Assembly: GCA_020025075.1 (NCBI GenBank)
Contig: JAHHSR010000003.1
Span: 1-63,887, forward strand
Source: Pectinatus sp.
GTDB lineage: Bacteria; Bacillota; Negativicutes; Selenomonadales; Selenomonadaceae
DNA: 63,887 nt
Direction of reading: 5' to 3'
A model generated the notes under the pieces. The model was not told the origin of the DNA. It made no database searches and was given only the letters and a program-made list of their open reading frames with translations. This document shows, one piece after another, positions 44,912-54,137 of the stretch. Every line of letters begins with the position of its first letter. Position 1 is the first letter of the stretch. A program made the position numbers and the translations under genes.

Positions 44912-46996
44912 ATGGATACAAACCAATACATGGAGATGTTTTTAGAAGAATCGCAAGATCATTTGCAGTCGCTCAATGACCGTCTCCTTGACTTAGAAAA
45001 AGACCCCGAAGATTCCGATGCAATAAACGAAATCTTTCGCAGCGCTCATACCTTAAAGGGCATGTCTGCTACGATGGGGTATACCACGGTTGCCGAATTG
45101 ACGCATGACATGGAAAATGTTCTCGACCTCATTCGCAATGAGAAACTGAAGGCTGACGAAGATGTCATAGATGTTCTTTTTAAATGTGTCGACTCCTTGC
45201 AGCAGATGGTCGATAATATAAGTAATGGTGAGTCGGAAGATGCCGTTGATGTCCAAGACCTTATTACTAAGCTAAATGACATTGTTAACGGCGGCTCTTC
45301 GGCGCCAGCCGCTGATAGCGGCGCTGCCTCGACGCCAGCTCCTGCAGCAGACCCTGGTATCAGCTTAGATGATGTTGATGAAGATGTTCTGAAAAAAGCT
45401 AAAGATTCTGGCATGAACATTTTATACATAAAGGTTACGCTTGCCGATACTTGCGTTTTGAAGACGGTGCGTGCTTACATGGTCATGTCGGCCCTCGATG
45501 ATTTAGGTAATGTCATAAAATCAGACCCTTCGGCAGAAGACCTGGAACAGGAAAAATTTGACTTTTCCTTTAAGCTGATTTTCATCACTGATGCAGATGA
45601 AAAGAAAGTTGAAGAAACGCTACTGGGCATTTCTGAAATTGCCAGCGTAGATATTTCTCATGTAGAGCCAGGCGAAAAGGTAGTAGGCGCTACGCCTGCA
45701 GCTGCGGCACCAGCAGCACCCGCTCCTGCCCCTGCAGCTGCACTGGCGGCAGCTCCTCCCGCTCCTGTGGCTGCTTCTAAGCCTGTTTCAACTAAGCCGG
45801 CACCAGCTAAAAAGCCTGCGTCTGCGGCACATCATGAAAATAAAGCCGCTCAAACCGTACGTGTTGGTATTGAAAAGCTCGATGCGCTCATGAATCTCGT
45901 CGGCGAGCTTGTCATTAACAAGACACGCCTTGAGCAGATTGGCAGCACGCACCGCATTCCGGAATTAGTTGAAACGGTAGAACAGATGGACCGCGTCACG
46001 GGCGATTTGCAGTCTATCGTCATGAAAGTTAGAATGGTTCCGGTCGGACAGGTATTTAACCGCTTCCCGCGCGTCGTACGAGATTTGGCTAAGGAACTTA
46101 ATAAGGAAGTCAACCTGACCATCGAAGGTGAAGATACTGAATTAGACCGCACCGTAATTGATGAAATCGGCGACCCGCTGGTTCACTTGATTCGTAACTC
46201 CATGGACCATGGCGTCGAACATCCCGATGAACGCGTAGCCAAAGGTAAGCCGGCGGTAGGCCAGGTAGGACTCATCGCTCGTCATGAAGGCAATAGTGTT
46301 ATCATCATGGTTACTGATGATGGTGCGGGCATTGACCCTGATATAGTCAAGGGTAAAGCACTTGAAAAAGGCATTATCACCCAAGAAGATGCCGACAATA
46401 TGACGGATGCTGAAGCAATCCGCATCATCTTCTTGCCGGGCTTTTCGACATCAGATGTTATCACTGACGTTTCCGGCCGCGGCGTCGGCATGGACGTCGT
46501 CAAGACGACAATAGAAGCTTTAGGCGGCGTTATTGACGTAGAAACCAAGAAGGATGAAGGCAGCGTCTTCAAGATTAAACTGCCGCTCACCCTAGCTATC
46601 ATACAGGCTCTTCTCGTTGAAGTGCAGACGGAAATTTATGCTATTCCTCTCGCTTCTATTGATAGTACAATTAACATTACACATGATGATATCAAGACCA
46701 TTCAGAACAAGGAAACCATCGTCATTCGCGGTGAAATAATCCCGATTGTCCGCTTGGATCAAGCGCTTAACGTTCCTCGTGTCGATGACAAGGCAAGCGA
46801 GGAAATCTATGTGGTAATTGTCCACATAGGCAACAAGAAATGCGGCATTATGGTCGATAAGCTCATCGGTCAGCAGGAAATAGTCATCAAGGCCTTGGGC
46901 AAGCTCTTGTCAGGCATCAAAGTCATTTCTGGTGCGACAGTATTAGGCAATGGCCAGATAGCCCTGATTCTGGATGTAGCCACTTTAATGCAGTAA
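44912..46996 (+). CDS. cheA: Chemotaxis histidine kinase CheA
   Basis: A 694-residue kinase: HPt domain with the phospho-histidine in RSAHTLKGMSATMGY (about residues 42-56), a P2-like region (about 165-260), an Ala/Pro linker, a dimerisation domain (NLVGELVINKTRLEQ), an ATPase domain (DHGVEHPDER, DDGAGID, GRGVGMDVVK) and a CheW-like P5 domain (about 560-694). The ATG at 44912 follows GGGGGAA. Confidence 0.96.
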   Translation: MDTNQYMEMFLEESQDHLQSLNDRLLDLEKDPEDSDAINEIFRSAHTLKGMSATMGYTTVAELTHDMENVLDLIRNEKLKADEDVIDVLFKCVDSLQQMVDNISNGESEDAVDVQDLITKLNDIVNGGSSAPAADSGAASTPAPAADPGISLDDVDEDVLKKAKDSGMNILYIKVTLADTCVLKTVRAYMVMSALDDLGNVIKSDPSAEDLEQEKFDFSFKLIFITDADEKKVEETLLGISEIASVDISHVEPGEKVVGATPAAAAPAAPAPAPAAALAAAPPAPVAASKPVSTKPAPAKKPASAAHHENKAAQTVRVGIEKLDALMNLVGELVINKTRLEQIGSTHRIPELVETVEQMDRVTGDLQSIVMKVRMVPVGQVFNRFPRVVRDLAKELNKEVNLTIEGEDTELDRTVIDEIGDPLVHLIRNSMDHGVEHPDERVAKGKPAVGQVGLIARHEGNSVIIMVTDDGAGIDPDIVKGKALEKGIITQEDADNMTDAEAIRIIFLPGFSTSDVITDVSGRGVGMDVVKTTIEALGGVIDVETKKDEGSVFKIKLPLTLAIIQALLVEVQTEIYAIPLASIDSTINITHDDIKTIQNKETIVIRGEIIPIVRLDQALNVPRVDDKASEEIYVVIVHIGNKKCGIMVDKLIGQQEIVIKALGKLLSGIKVISGATVLGNGQIALILDVATLMQ

Positions 46997-47015
46997 TCAC
47001 AGGAGGAATGATATC

Positions 47016-47492
47016 GTGGGACAGAAAGATGCACCGGTAAATGAAGTACAGATTGTTGCTTTTAAGTTAAAGCGTGAAGAATATGGCATGAGTATTTTGA
47101 ATGTCGAAGAAATAAAAAGGTTGACGGACATAACGCGCGTTCCGTTTACGCCTGATTTCATAAAGGGCGTTATGAACTTGCGCGGCAGCGTGTTGCCCGT
47201 CATCGACATCAAGAAGAGGATTGGTCTGCCGCCGGAAGAATATTCTGATGCTACGCGCATTATTGTCGTTAAGCTGGAAGATATTACGGTCGGCATGATT
47301 GTCGATGCCGTAACGGAAGTATTGACAATTAGCAGTGATAACATTACTAATGCCAAGCAGCTGACCTCGACCGATTCTGAAGCGCATACAGAGCAGAATC
47401 ACTTCATTACAGGAATTGGCAATTTAAATAACCGCTTGATAATTTTGCTTAACTTATCGGAGATTTTGGGCTTTTGTAACGATAACAAATGA
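47016..47492 (+). CDS. cheW: Chemotaxis coupling protein CheW
   Basis: A 158-residue adaptor between receptors and CheA. It has VAFKLKREEYGMSILNVEEI, ITRVPFTPDFIKGVMNLRGSVLPVIDIKKR and ILLNLSEIL, all classical CheW motifs. The start is a GTG after AGGAGG. Confidence 0.95.
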   Translation: MGQKDAPVNEVQIVAFKLKREEYGMSILNVEEIKRLTDITRVPFTPDFIKGVMNLRGSVLPVIDIKKRIGLPPEEYSDATRIIVVKLEDITVGMIVDAVTEVLTISSDNITNAKQLTSTDSEAHTEQNHFITGIGNLNNRLIILLNLSEILGFCNDNK

Positions 47493-47503
47493 GGTGAGTA
47501 ATC

Positions 47504-48118
47504 TTGGAAAGTCTATTGAATCTGTCCGATATGCAGCTTGATGCCATTCGTGAAATCGGTAATATCGGCGCAGGCAATTCGGCAACGGCGCTTTCACAGC
47601 TGATTAATAAGAAGATTGATATGAATGTGCCCAAGGTTTCGGTAGTTCCCCTTGGCGACATTCCAGACCTTGTTGGCGGTCCTGACCGCATGGTGGCGGG
47701 CATCTTCTTGCGCGTTTATGGCAAGGCGCCAGGCAGCGTTTTGTTCCTCATGACAAAAGAAAGCGCCCTTTACCTTTCCGAAAGGTTAGTTGGCGTGCAA
47801 AAAGAGAATATTGACGAGCTCACTGAGATGGATCAATCGGCCATCATGGAAATTGGCAATATTTTGGCAGGCGCCTATTTAAACGCACTATCTTATTACA
47901 CCAAATTGACCCTCTTGCCTTCTATACCGTCTATGGCCGTAGATATGGCAGGCGCTATCTTGAACATAATCATCGCTCAATTAGGCGAGATGGGAGACCA
48001 TGCACTAGTTATTGAAACTCAGTTTTTATCTGAGGATGATGGCATCAATGGACAATTTTTCTTAGTGCCGGATCCAGGCTCACTCCAGATAATTTTAAAT
48101 GCGATAGGAGTGAAATAA
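47504..48118 (+). CDS. cheC: CheY-P phosphatase CheC
   Basis: A 204-residue phosphatase with two intact active sites, DAIREIGN and SAIMEIGN (D/S-x3-E-x2-N). It binds CheD, which it activates and which withdraws CheD from receptors. The start is a TTG after GAGGTGAG. Confidence 0.94.
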   Translation: MESLLNLSDMQLDAIREIGNIGAGNSATALSQLINKKIDMNVPKVSVVPLGDIPDLVGGPDRMVAGIFLRVYGKAPGSVLFLMTKESALYLSERLVGVQKENIDELTEMDQSAIMEIGNILAGAYLNALSYYTKLTLLPSIPSMAVDMAGAILNIIIAQLGEMGDHALVIETQFLSEDDGINGQFFLVPDPGSLQIILNAIGVK

Positions 48119-48119
48119 T

Positions 48120-48605
48120 ATGGAAGATTTGTTGAAAGTAGGCATCGCAGATTATAAGGTGGGAAAGGCCCCGAGTCGCATTATAAGCTATGGGCTTGGT
48201 TCATGTATCGGCATTTCCCTATATGACCCCGTGACGAAAATAGGTGGGCTTGTTCACGTCTTACTGCCAAATAGCAAGGAAGCCTATGCTAGTGAAAATC
48301 CAGCCAAATTTGCTGATACGGGCATTCCGCTTTTAGTGGAAAAAGTTGTGGCTTTTGGTGCTTCACGCAGCCATTTGCAGGCAAAGCTGGCGGGCGGGGC
48401 ACAGATGTTTCAATTTTCTAATCCCTCGCCGATAATGACAGTAGGCGCCAGAAATTGCGAAAATGCCAAGAAAGCCTTACAGCAGTGCGGTATCAGGATA
48501 GTCAGCGAAGACTTGGGCGGCACTTATGGCCGAACGGTAGAAATTGACCTTTCAACAGGTCTTTATAAGGTAAAGACTGTCAATAAAGGCGAAAAAACTA
48601 TTTAA
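48120..48605 (+). CDS. cheD: Chemoreceptor glutamine deamidase CheD
   Basis: A 161-residue enzyme with catalytic Cys in YGLGSCIGISLYD and His in GGLVHVLLPNS, then LAGGAQMF and EDLGGTYGRTVEIDLSTG. It deamidates receptor glutamines and forms a feedback pair with CheC. Confidence 0.95.
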   Translation: MEDLLKVGIADYKVGKAPSRIISYGLGSCIGISLYDPVTKIGGLVHVLLPNSKEAYASENPAKFADTGIPLLVEKVVAFGASRSHLQAKLAGGAQMFQFSNPSPIMTVGARNCENAKKALQQCGIRIVSEDLGGTYGRTVEIDLSTGLYKVKTVNKGEKTI

Positions 48606-48622
48606 TGACTGGAGAAATGGGT

Positions 48623-49051
48623 ATGATGAATATTGAGGAAAAATTAGAAAGTGCCATTAAAAGAAGTTTTTTGCAGATATTTGTCATATCCATCTTTTTT
48701 GGATTATTCGGCTATACACTTGTTTTCTTTGTCGGCAATGCACATGAACTGTCTGTTCAGGCGATATTGAAGCATCTTTTGGTATTTTTTTGCGGAACCG
48801 TTTTTTTCAGCTGTGCTTCTTTCTTAGCCATCTGCGCTTTTTTGGTGCCGTATTTGCTCGAGGATACGCTCAAGCGGCGCCTTGCGGCGCGCGCTAAAAA
48901 ATCGGTGGCGGCAGATGAAAAAGAAGCAGGGCTGGAAAAGAAAGATTTTCAAGCTGCAGCTTCCTCGGAGGCACCGGCTGAAGACGTTGAAGCACCTGCA
49001 CCAGAAGAAGTGCCAAACCAAAATGGGCAGCAGGGGGCAGAAAATAGCTAG
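48623..49051 (+). CDS. Small membrane protein of unknown function between cheD and sigD
   Basis: 142 residues with two transmembrane helices (about 15-37 and 52-78), a short basic loop (LKRRLAARAKK), and a C-terminal acidic Ala/Pro/Glu-rich tail (about 90-142). I do not recognise the family. The ATG at 48623 has GGAG 8 nt before it. An ATG at 48605 overlapping the cheD stop is possible. Its position inside the operon suggests a motility role. Confidence 0.7.
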   Translation: MMNIEEKLESAIKRSFLQIFVISIFFGLFGYTLVFFVGNAHELSVQAILKHLLVFFCGTVFFSCASFLAICAFLVPYLLEDTLKRRLAARAKKSVAADEKEAGLEKKDFQAAASSEAPAEDVEAPAPEEVPNQNGQQGAENS

Positions 49052-49083
49052 TATCTGTTTCGAGCTAAAAAGGGGGTTGCACA

Positions 49084-49854
49084 ATGTCTTTTTCTGCTGG
49101 CGAGCAGCTAGACGATGTCGCTGTGCAAAAGCTGTGGCAGGATTATAAAAAAAACAATGACTTGACGACGCGTAATTGCCTTCTTGAGCACTATTTGCCG
49201 CTCGTTAGCAGCGTGGTGGGGAAGATGTCTTATAATCTTCCCAATCATATTTCACGCGATGATTTGCTCAGCAGCGGTTTTTTTGGTCTCATGGATGCGT
49301 TGCAGCGCTTTGACCTTTCAGCTGGCGTAAAATTTGAATCGTATGCTTTTAGCCGTATCCGCGGCGCAGTACTTGATTATCTGCGCTCTAATGACTGGCT
49401 TTCCGTGTCGCTTAGAAAGCGGATTAAGGCTTATGAGAAGGCTTATACGAGCCTTGAGGCAAGTCTTGGAAGGACACCGGCAAAGTCGGAACTTGCCGAA
49501 GCACTGCAGATTTCCGTCCGCTCTTTGCATGAACTTGAGCTCAATATGAGCATGGCGGCGATGACGCCGCTAGAAGAATATGTAGGCCTTGAATATCTAG
49601 TTGTGCAGGCTGATTGTGAGCAGCCAGAAAAAAATCTTGATAAGAAATTTGTGCAGGAAAAGCTCGCCGAGGCCATCAATAAATTGTCGGATAAAGAAAA
49701 ATTAATTATTTCAATGTATTATTCGGAGCATCTTACGTTTAAGGAAATCAGCTTGGTAATGAATTTGTCAGAAGCGCGGATTAGTCAGCTGCATAAAAAG
49801 GCTGTTTTTTGCCTGCGCGGCTATCTGGAAAGAGTGCGAGCTGATTTCTTTTAA
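49084..49854 (+). CDS. sigD: Flagellar sigma factor SigD (FliA, sigma-28)
   Basis: Directs RNA polymerase to late flagellar and chemotaxis genes. It has 256 residues. Region 2 has NHISRDDLLSSGFFGLMDALQRFD and RIRGAVLDYLRSNDW. Region 3 has GRTPAKSELAEAL. Region 4 has LIISMYYSEHLTFKEISLVMNLSEARISQLHKKA. Last of the conserved fla/che set, as in Bacillus subtilis. Confidence 0.95.
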   Translation: MSFSAGEQLDDVAVQKLWQDYKKNNDLTTRNCLLEHYLPLVSSVVGKMSYNLPNHISRDDLLSSGFFGLMDALQRFDLSAGVKFESYAFSRIRGAVLDYLRSNDWLSVSLRKRIKAYEKAYTSLEASLGRTPAKSELAEALQISVRSLHELELNMSMAAMTPLEEYVGLEYLVVQADCEQPEKNLDKKFVQEKLAEAINKLSDKEKLIISMYYSEHLTFKEISLVMNLSEARISQLHKKAVFCLRGYLERVRADFF

Positions 49855-49888
49855 TTTACATAAAGAGGTGCATGGGAGGAATGGGATT

Positions 49889-51487
49889 ATGTCCAATCTG
49901 ACAATTGGCAGTAAGCAGGAAGGGTATCTGCTCGAGTTTGAGTCGGATGCTGTTTACCTGACTGCATATCCGCCCGAGGAGAATGGCAGCCCTTTCAGTG
50001 ATGTGACACTTGTCTGCGCTCTTTTGAAAAAGCATGAGGCACCGGACTTTAAAGTTACGGATGTCATAAAGATTTTGCGCGAACATAGCGGCGAGCGCAT
50101 CGAGCTTGCTGCAGGAGAAAAAGCTGAGGAGCTGCCGCTTCCGCTTCCTGGTCTGACGATTAGCCGCGATAAGATGGAAGTGACGCTTTCTTTTGAAAAA
50201 TTGCCAGAAAATATAGATGAGCTCGACAGAAAGATGATTGATGATTTACTCGCCCAAAATAAGGTTGTCTACGGCATCATGCCGGATGAAATTGAGCAAT
50301 TTTTGACTTGTCCTTCGCTTTCCCGTACAGTGGCACGTGGCAAAGCGCAGGTCAATGGGCAAGATGCCTATATTAAGCAGCATATAGATTTTTCGCGTCG
50401 CAATCATCCAAGCGAGCTTGAATATGGCCGGGTAGATTTTAAAAATCTCAATTTGTTCTTTACTGTTTCCAAGGGAGATTTGCTGGCGGAAAGAATCTTG
50501 CAGACAAAGGGTACGGAAGGTACCAATGTCTTTGGACAAGTTGTATCGCCTAAGCCCGGCAAGCCCATTCCTCTCATCAAGGGAAAGAATACGGCAATTA
50601 TTGATGACAATAAGCTCATTGCAGTTATTGATGGCCAAGCCGTTGAGGACGGCAAAACAATTTCTGTTGACCCTAAGCTCGAATTAGAGGGCAGTGTCGA
50701 CTTATCGACGGGAAATATCAACTTTAACGGCATGGTTATTGTCAATGGCAATGTGGCAGATGGCTTTTATGTTAAGACGGATGGCGATGTCAAGGTTAAC
50801 GGCACGGTGAGTGGTACGATTGAGGCGCGCAATGTCTATATCTCGGGTGGTATCTTGGGCGCGCGCAATGGCAGCGTGCGTGCCAAAGAAGATATTTATG
50901 TATCATTTATCGAAAACGGTGATGTCATTGCGCATCGCGATATTTTTGTCAATGACGTCGTACTGCACTCTAAGATTAATGCTGGCCGCAATATTATAGC
51001 CATTAAGGGAAAAGGCCAGATTGTTGGCGGCACGGCGACAGCGGGACTCCTGCTCGATGTCAAGTTCTTAGGTAATCCCGCCAATGTCATTACAAGAGCT
51101 ATTGTGGGAGAAAATCCCGTCATTAAGAGCAAATATGATGTTTTGAAAGAAAAGATATTGCGCGAAAAGCAGGAGCTTGAAAAGATTAGCAGTGCCTTGC
51201 AGATGCTCAATAAAAATCATCTGCCGGACCTCGAGAAAAAGGCAATTCAGCTAAAGAAAATGCAGTTTTCTTTAGCCGGGCAGATTGAAAGGGAAGAAAA
51301 AGAGAAAAAGCAGCTGGAAGATGAAATAGACAAGCTCAGCCGCGCGCGGATTCGCGTCTCAGATATTGTCTTTGCTGGCGTGCGCATTGTGGTGCAGCCT
51401 TATTTTTATACTGTGCAAAATAGGTTTCAGCATACAAGCTTTATTGCCGATACGGCTTCAGAAATGGTCAAAATAGCCCCATATTAA
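49889..51487 (+). CDS. FapA family (DUF342) protein
   Basis: A 532-residue flagellar-assembly-protein-A family member. The middle is a repetitive beta-helix-like region (about 180-400, GNINFNGMVIVNGNVADGF, DVKVNGTVSGTIEARNVYISGGILG). A coiled coil (about 415-490) and a short C-terminal part follow. The family is widespread and often sits next to sigD. A role in membrane or polar organisation has been suggested in Vibrio. The ATG at 49889 has GGGAGGA 8 nt upstream. Confidence 0.85.
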   Translation: MSNLTIGSKQEGYLLEFESDAVYLTAYPPEENGSPFSDVTLVCALLKKHEAPDFKVTDVIKILREHSGERIELAAGEKAEELPLPLPGLTISRDKMEVTLSFEKLPENIDELDRKMIDDLLAQNKVVYGIMPDEIEQFLTCPSLSRTVARGKAQVNGQDAYIKQHIDFSRRNHPSELEYGRVDFKNLNLFFTVSKGDLLAERILQTKGTEGTNVFGQVVSPKPGKPIPLIKGKNTAIIDDNKLIAVIDGQAVEDGKTISVDPKLELEGSVDLSTGNINFNGMVIVNGNVADGFYVKTDGDVKVNGTVSGTIEARNVYISGGILGARNGSVRAKEDIYVSFIENGDVIAHRDIFVNDVVLHSKINAGRNIIAIKGKGQIVGGTATAGLLLDVKFLGNPANVITRAIVGENPVIKSKYDVLKEKILREKQELEKISSALQMLNKNHLPDLEKKAIQLKKMQFSLAGQIEREEKEKKQLEDEIDKLSRARIRVSDIVFAGVRIVVQPYFYTVQNRFQHTSFIADTASEMVKIAPY

Positions 51488-51501
51488 AGGGAGATGAGTT
51501 T

Positions 51502-51831
51502 ATGCCTGTTACACCGCTTAGCAATTTACAAGTCATGTTGCCTCAGACTACGGAAGTTGGGCACATGCAGACAAATATGCAGCAGCAGGTCAATATCGCT
51601 CAAGATGCTGGCAATGAGAAGCTGCAAAAAAACGCCGAAGAAAAGCTGTTGGAGGTTAATGGCCGCGATGATGTTGATAATCCGAAGATAAAAGGCGATG
51701 AAAAAAGGCAAAGGCAGCGCCAAAAAAAGCAGCGCCAAAAAGAAAAAGCTACAGCTGCTTTGGAAGAAGAAGAAACGCCGCAAAAGCTTATGGACGCTAT
51801 TCGCGGTCACAATATTGATATAAGCCTCTAA
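51502..51831 (+). CDS. Small basic protein of unknown function
   Basis: 109 residues with no membrane segment. The N-terminal half is Gln/Asn rich (MQTNMQQQVNIAQDAGNEKL), the centre is strongly basic (KRQRQRQKKQRQKEK), and the C terminus is acidic then hydrophobic (LMDAIRGHNIDISL). I do not recognise a family. Ribosome site AAGGGAGATGAG and tight spacing after fapA mark it as a real gene of the operon. Confidence 0.65.
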   Translation: MPVTPLSNLQVMLPQTTEVGHMQTNMQQQVNIAQDAGNEKLQKNAEEKLLEVNGRDDVDNPKIKGDEKRQRQRQKKQRQKEKATAALEEEETPQKLMDAIRGHNIDISL

Positions 51832-51890
51832 CATTATATGCGCGCTTGGCCGCATTTTGGCAGCGGGGCATTATTAGTCGGAGGGGAAAA

Positions 51891-52487
51891 ATGTTTACGG
51901 AGATACTAGGTCTTTTGATTATCATTGGCGCCATTTTCATTTTGTTTTTAAAAAGCAGGACGGAAAGTGTATTGCCAAAGCCGCGCCGCTATGAGCGCCA
52001 GCAAGTTTCTTCGGCGGGAGAGGAACTTCAGGCTCAGCTGGAGCGAACGGGAAATGAAATCCTCATGAAGATTGGACGCGAGATTGACCGCCTCGAGCAG
52101 GCGACACAAGAGGCAGAAAGAACCATTGATAAGCTCAAGAAATACAATGCTTTTTTGGCGGAATACGCCAACCGCGACCTTGCAGATGATAGCCAGAAAG
52201 ATTTTTCATCCCTTCTGCAGTCCGTGGAGAAGCGCCTGGAGGATACGCCGCCGAAGGAGCCGTCGCAAAAGGCACATGTGGATATAGTTTCTGAGCAGCC
52301 GGCACAGCAAAAGCCGATAAAGCCTCCTGTGCCCCAAAGAGAGGTAGATGTCGAGCCTTCCGATACGGCTAAACAGATTTTCGCCCTTTTAGACGAAGGG
52401 CTTGATATAGAGGAAATTTGTCGCCGTATGTCGCTCAGCAAGGGTGCGGTAGAAATGATTGTCAATATGTATCAGCAGAAAAAATGA
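51891..52487 (+). CDS. SwrB-like membrane-anchored protein (DUF6115 type)
   Basis: A 198-residue protein with an N-terminal transmembrane helix (about 3-21, ILGLLIIIGAIFILFL), a coiled coil (about 45-95) and a C-terminal helix-turn-helix-like segment (LDEGLDIEEICRRMSLSKGAVEMIV). Bacillus subtilis SwrB (YlxL), found at the same place after sigD, has this build and promotes early flagellar export. The match is by architecture and position, not by strong identity. The ATG at 51891 follows GGAGGGG. Confidence 0.7.
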   Translation: MFTEILGLLIIIGAIFILFLKSRTESVLPKPRRYERQQVSSAGEELQAQLERTGNEILMKIGREIDRLEQATQEAERTIDKLKKYNAFLAEYANRDLADDSQKDFSSLLQSVEKRLEDTPPKEPSQKAHVDIVSEQPAQQKPIKPPVPQREVDVEPSDTAKQIFALLDEGLDIEEICRRMSLSKGAVEMIVNMYQQKK

Positions 52488-52491
52488 CAAT

Positions 52492-52522
52492 AAAAAAGGC
52501 AGCCTTTAAGGCTGCCTTTTTT
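52492..52522. terminator. Bidirectional terminator ending the fla/che operon
   Basis: The perfect palindrome AAAAAAGGCAGCC-TTTAA-GGCTGCCTTTTTT gives a U tract on both strands. It serves the plus-strand operon and the minus-strand nucleotidase gene ending at 52530. Confidence 0.9.
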
Positions 52523-52529
52523 GTGCATA

Positions 52530-54080
52530 CTAAGCGGCAATTTTGGTACTTTTAGCACCTAAGACATCAATGCGGGCCTTATCGATGCCGTGAATGCCTT
52601 CTTTTTGCAGATATTTGATGAGTGCCTCTTCACAGGAACCGTACTCGCCGATTAATTTGGCGCCCTTGAGCATTGTATAGCCATCGCCGCCCACGAGCAT
52701 GAAGTCCGTGGCGCTCATGGAATAGCTCTTTTGCAATTTTAACGGCTTGCCATCGACGTAGACGTTGCTGACGCGGCTACCGGGCGCTTTTTGCGGGTCA
52801 AAGCTGAATGTGACGCCGCTTACTTGTAAAAAGCCGCCAAAGGAAATGGGATATTTAGCTACGGAGTGTTCAAGTACGCTCAGAAGCGTTTGACCAGAAA
52901 CGGATACTTTCTTTATCGTGTTGCCAAATGGCAAGATGGCAAGTGCTTCGCCCTTAGTTACGGGACCTTTGGCGAGCGAGCTGCGGATAGAGCCGCCATT
53001 GACAAATGCGACATCGGAATTTGTATCATAGCGAATGGCGTCGGCAACGAGATTGCCGAGCTTGGTCTCTCTCGTTCTGACCATTTCGTTGCTGCTAGGC
53101 AAGAAAGTATTGCTTTGGGCAACAAAGCTTTCAAAATAAGGCTTATTTTTTTGCTGTAGGGTCTTTATTTCCGCTGTGACTTTAGCATCGGGGGTGCTGG
53201 CGATGGCTTTTAATTGAGCATTGTCTAAAAGCTGGGCGCTGCTAGATACGACCTTATCGCCTTTTATCGTCAATTTGACGAGCCCTAAGTAGTGGTCATA
53301 GTAGCCCGTCTGGGCAATCAAGGTATTGCCGACGCGGATGCCATGCTCTAAAACGGTATGGCTGTGTCCATCGATGATGACGTTAATCCCCTTGACATTT
53401 TGCGCAATCTTTTTACTGGTAAAGCGGGAATTTGGGTCAACCCCCATGTGCATAATGGCGACGATGATGTCACACTTAGGACGCAATTCGCGTACCATTT
53501 TTTTAGCGACCGTGATGGGATTTAGAAAATGGACATTTTTGACGCCGGACGGGTTTGACTTAAAAGCCGTTTCTGGTGTGGTGAGGCCGAAAACGCCAAC
53601 TTTGAGACCATTTAAGTCAAAAATTTTATAAGGGGCAAAAAGCAATTTGCCTGTTTTGGCATCTACCACATTGGCGCTCAAGACGGAAAAGTTAAGCTGG
53701 GGTGCGAGCTTTTGCAGCTGCTTGGAGCCATAGTCAAAATCGTGATTGCCGGGGGACATGGCATTATAGCCCATAGCATTGATAATCGGCACGAGATTTT
53801 GCCCTCTGCTGATATTGATGAGCGGCTGCCCGTGGAAAGTATCGCCGGCATCCAGAAAAAGCGTGTCGGGATTTTCCAGGCGAATTTTTTTTACCGCCGC
53901 GGCAATTTCGGCAAAGCCAATGGAACGGCCGCGGTCATCGCCTGGCAAGATACGGCAATGCGTATCATTCGTGTGCAGGATGAAGAGCTGAACCTCATTT
54001 GGCGTAGCTGCCAGGCAGGTGAGGCTGGAACAAAAGAAAAGACAGAAGAACATAATAAGATAGCGTAGAACTTTTTTCAC
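52530..54080 (-). CDS. Exported 5'-nucleotidase / 2',3'-cyclic phosphodiesterase (UshA family)
   Basis: A 516-residue protein with a signal peptide (about 1-25, MFFCLFFCSSLTCLAA). The metallophosphoesterase domain has FILHTNDTHC, LDAGDTFHG, SPGNHDFDYG and VIIDGHSHTV. The C-terminal 5_nucleotid_C domain (about 320-505) has LGNLVADAIRY and FVNGGSIRSSL. It should hydrolyse extracytoplasmic nucleotides to nucleosides and phosphate. Ribosome site AAGGAGG. Confidence 0.9.
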   Translation of the reverse strand: MKKVLRYLIMFFCLFFCSSLTCLAATPNEVQLFILHTNDTHCRILPGDDRGRSIGFAEIAAAVKKIRLENPDTLFLDAGDTFHGQPLINISRGQNLVPIINAMGYNAMSPGNHDFDYGSKQLQKLAPQLNFSVLSANVVDAKTGKLLFAPYKIFDLNGLKVGVFGLTTPETAFKSNPSGVKNVHFLNPITVAKKMVRELRPKCDIIVAIMHMGVDPNSRFTSKKIAQNVKGINVIIDGHSHTVLEHGIRVGNTLIAQTGYYDHYLGLVKLTIKGDKVVSSSAQLLDNAQLKAIASTPDAKVTAEIKTLQQKNKPYFESFVAQSNTFLPSSNEMVRTRETKLGNLVADAIRYDTNSDVAFVNGGSIRSSLAKGPVTKGEALAILPFGNTIKKVSVSGQTLLSVLEHSVAKYPISFGGFLQVSGVTFSFDPQKAPGSRVSNVYVDGKPLKLQKSYSMSATDFMLVGGDGYTMLKGAKLIGEYGSCEEALIKYLQKEGIHGIDKARIDVLGAKSTKIAA

Positions 54081-54116
54081 ATAAATGCCTCCTTTTAAAA
54101 TTGTCAGTACATTTTT

Positions 54117-54122
54117 ATTATA
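54117..54122 (-). promoter_or_regulatory. Extended -10 promoter of the 5'-nucleotidase gene
   Basis: On the minus strand TGC-TATAAT lies about 37 bp before the start codon at 54080. The -35 region (TTATTT) is weak and falls in the tail of the upstream terminator. Confidence 0.45.
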
Positions 54123-54137
54123 GCACTTTAAGGCATA

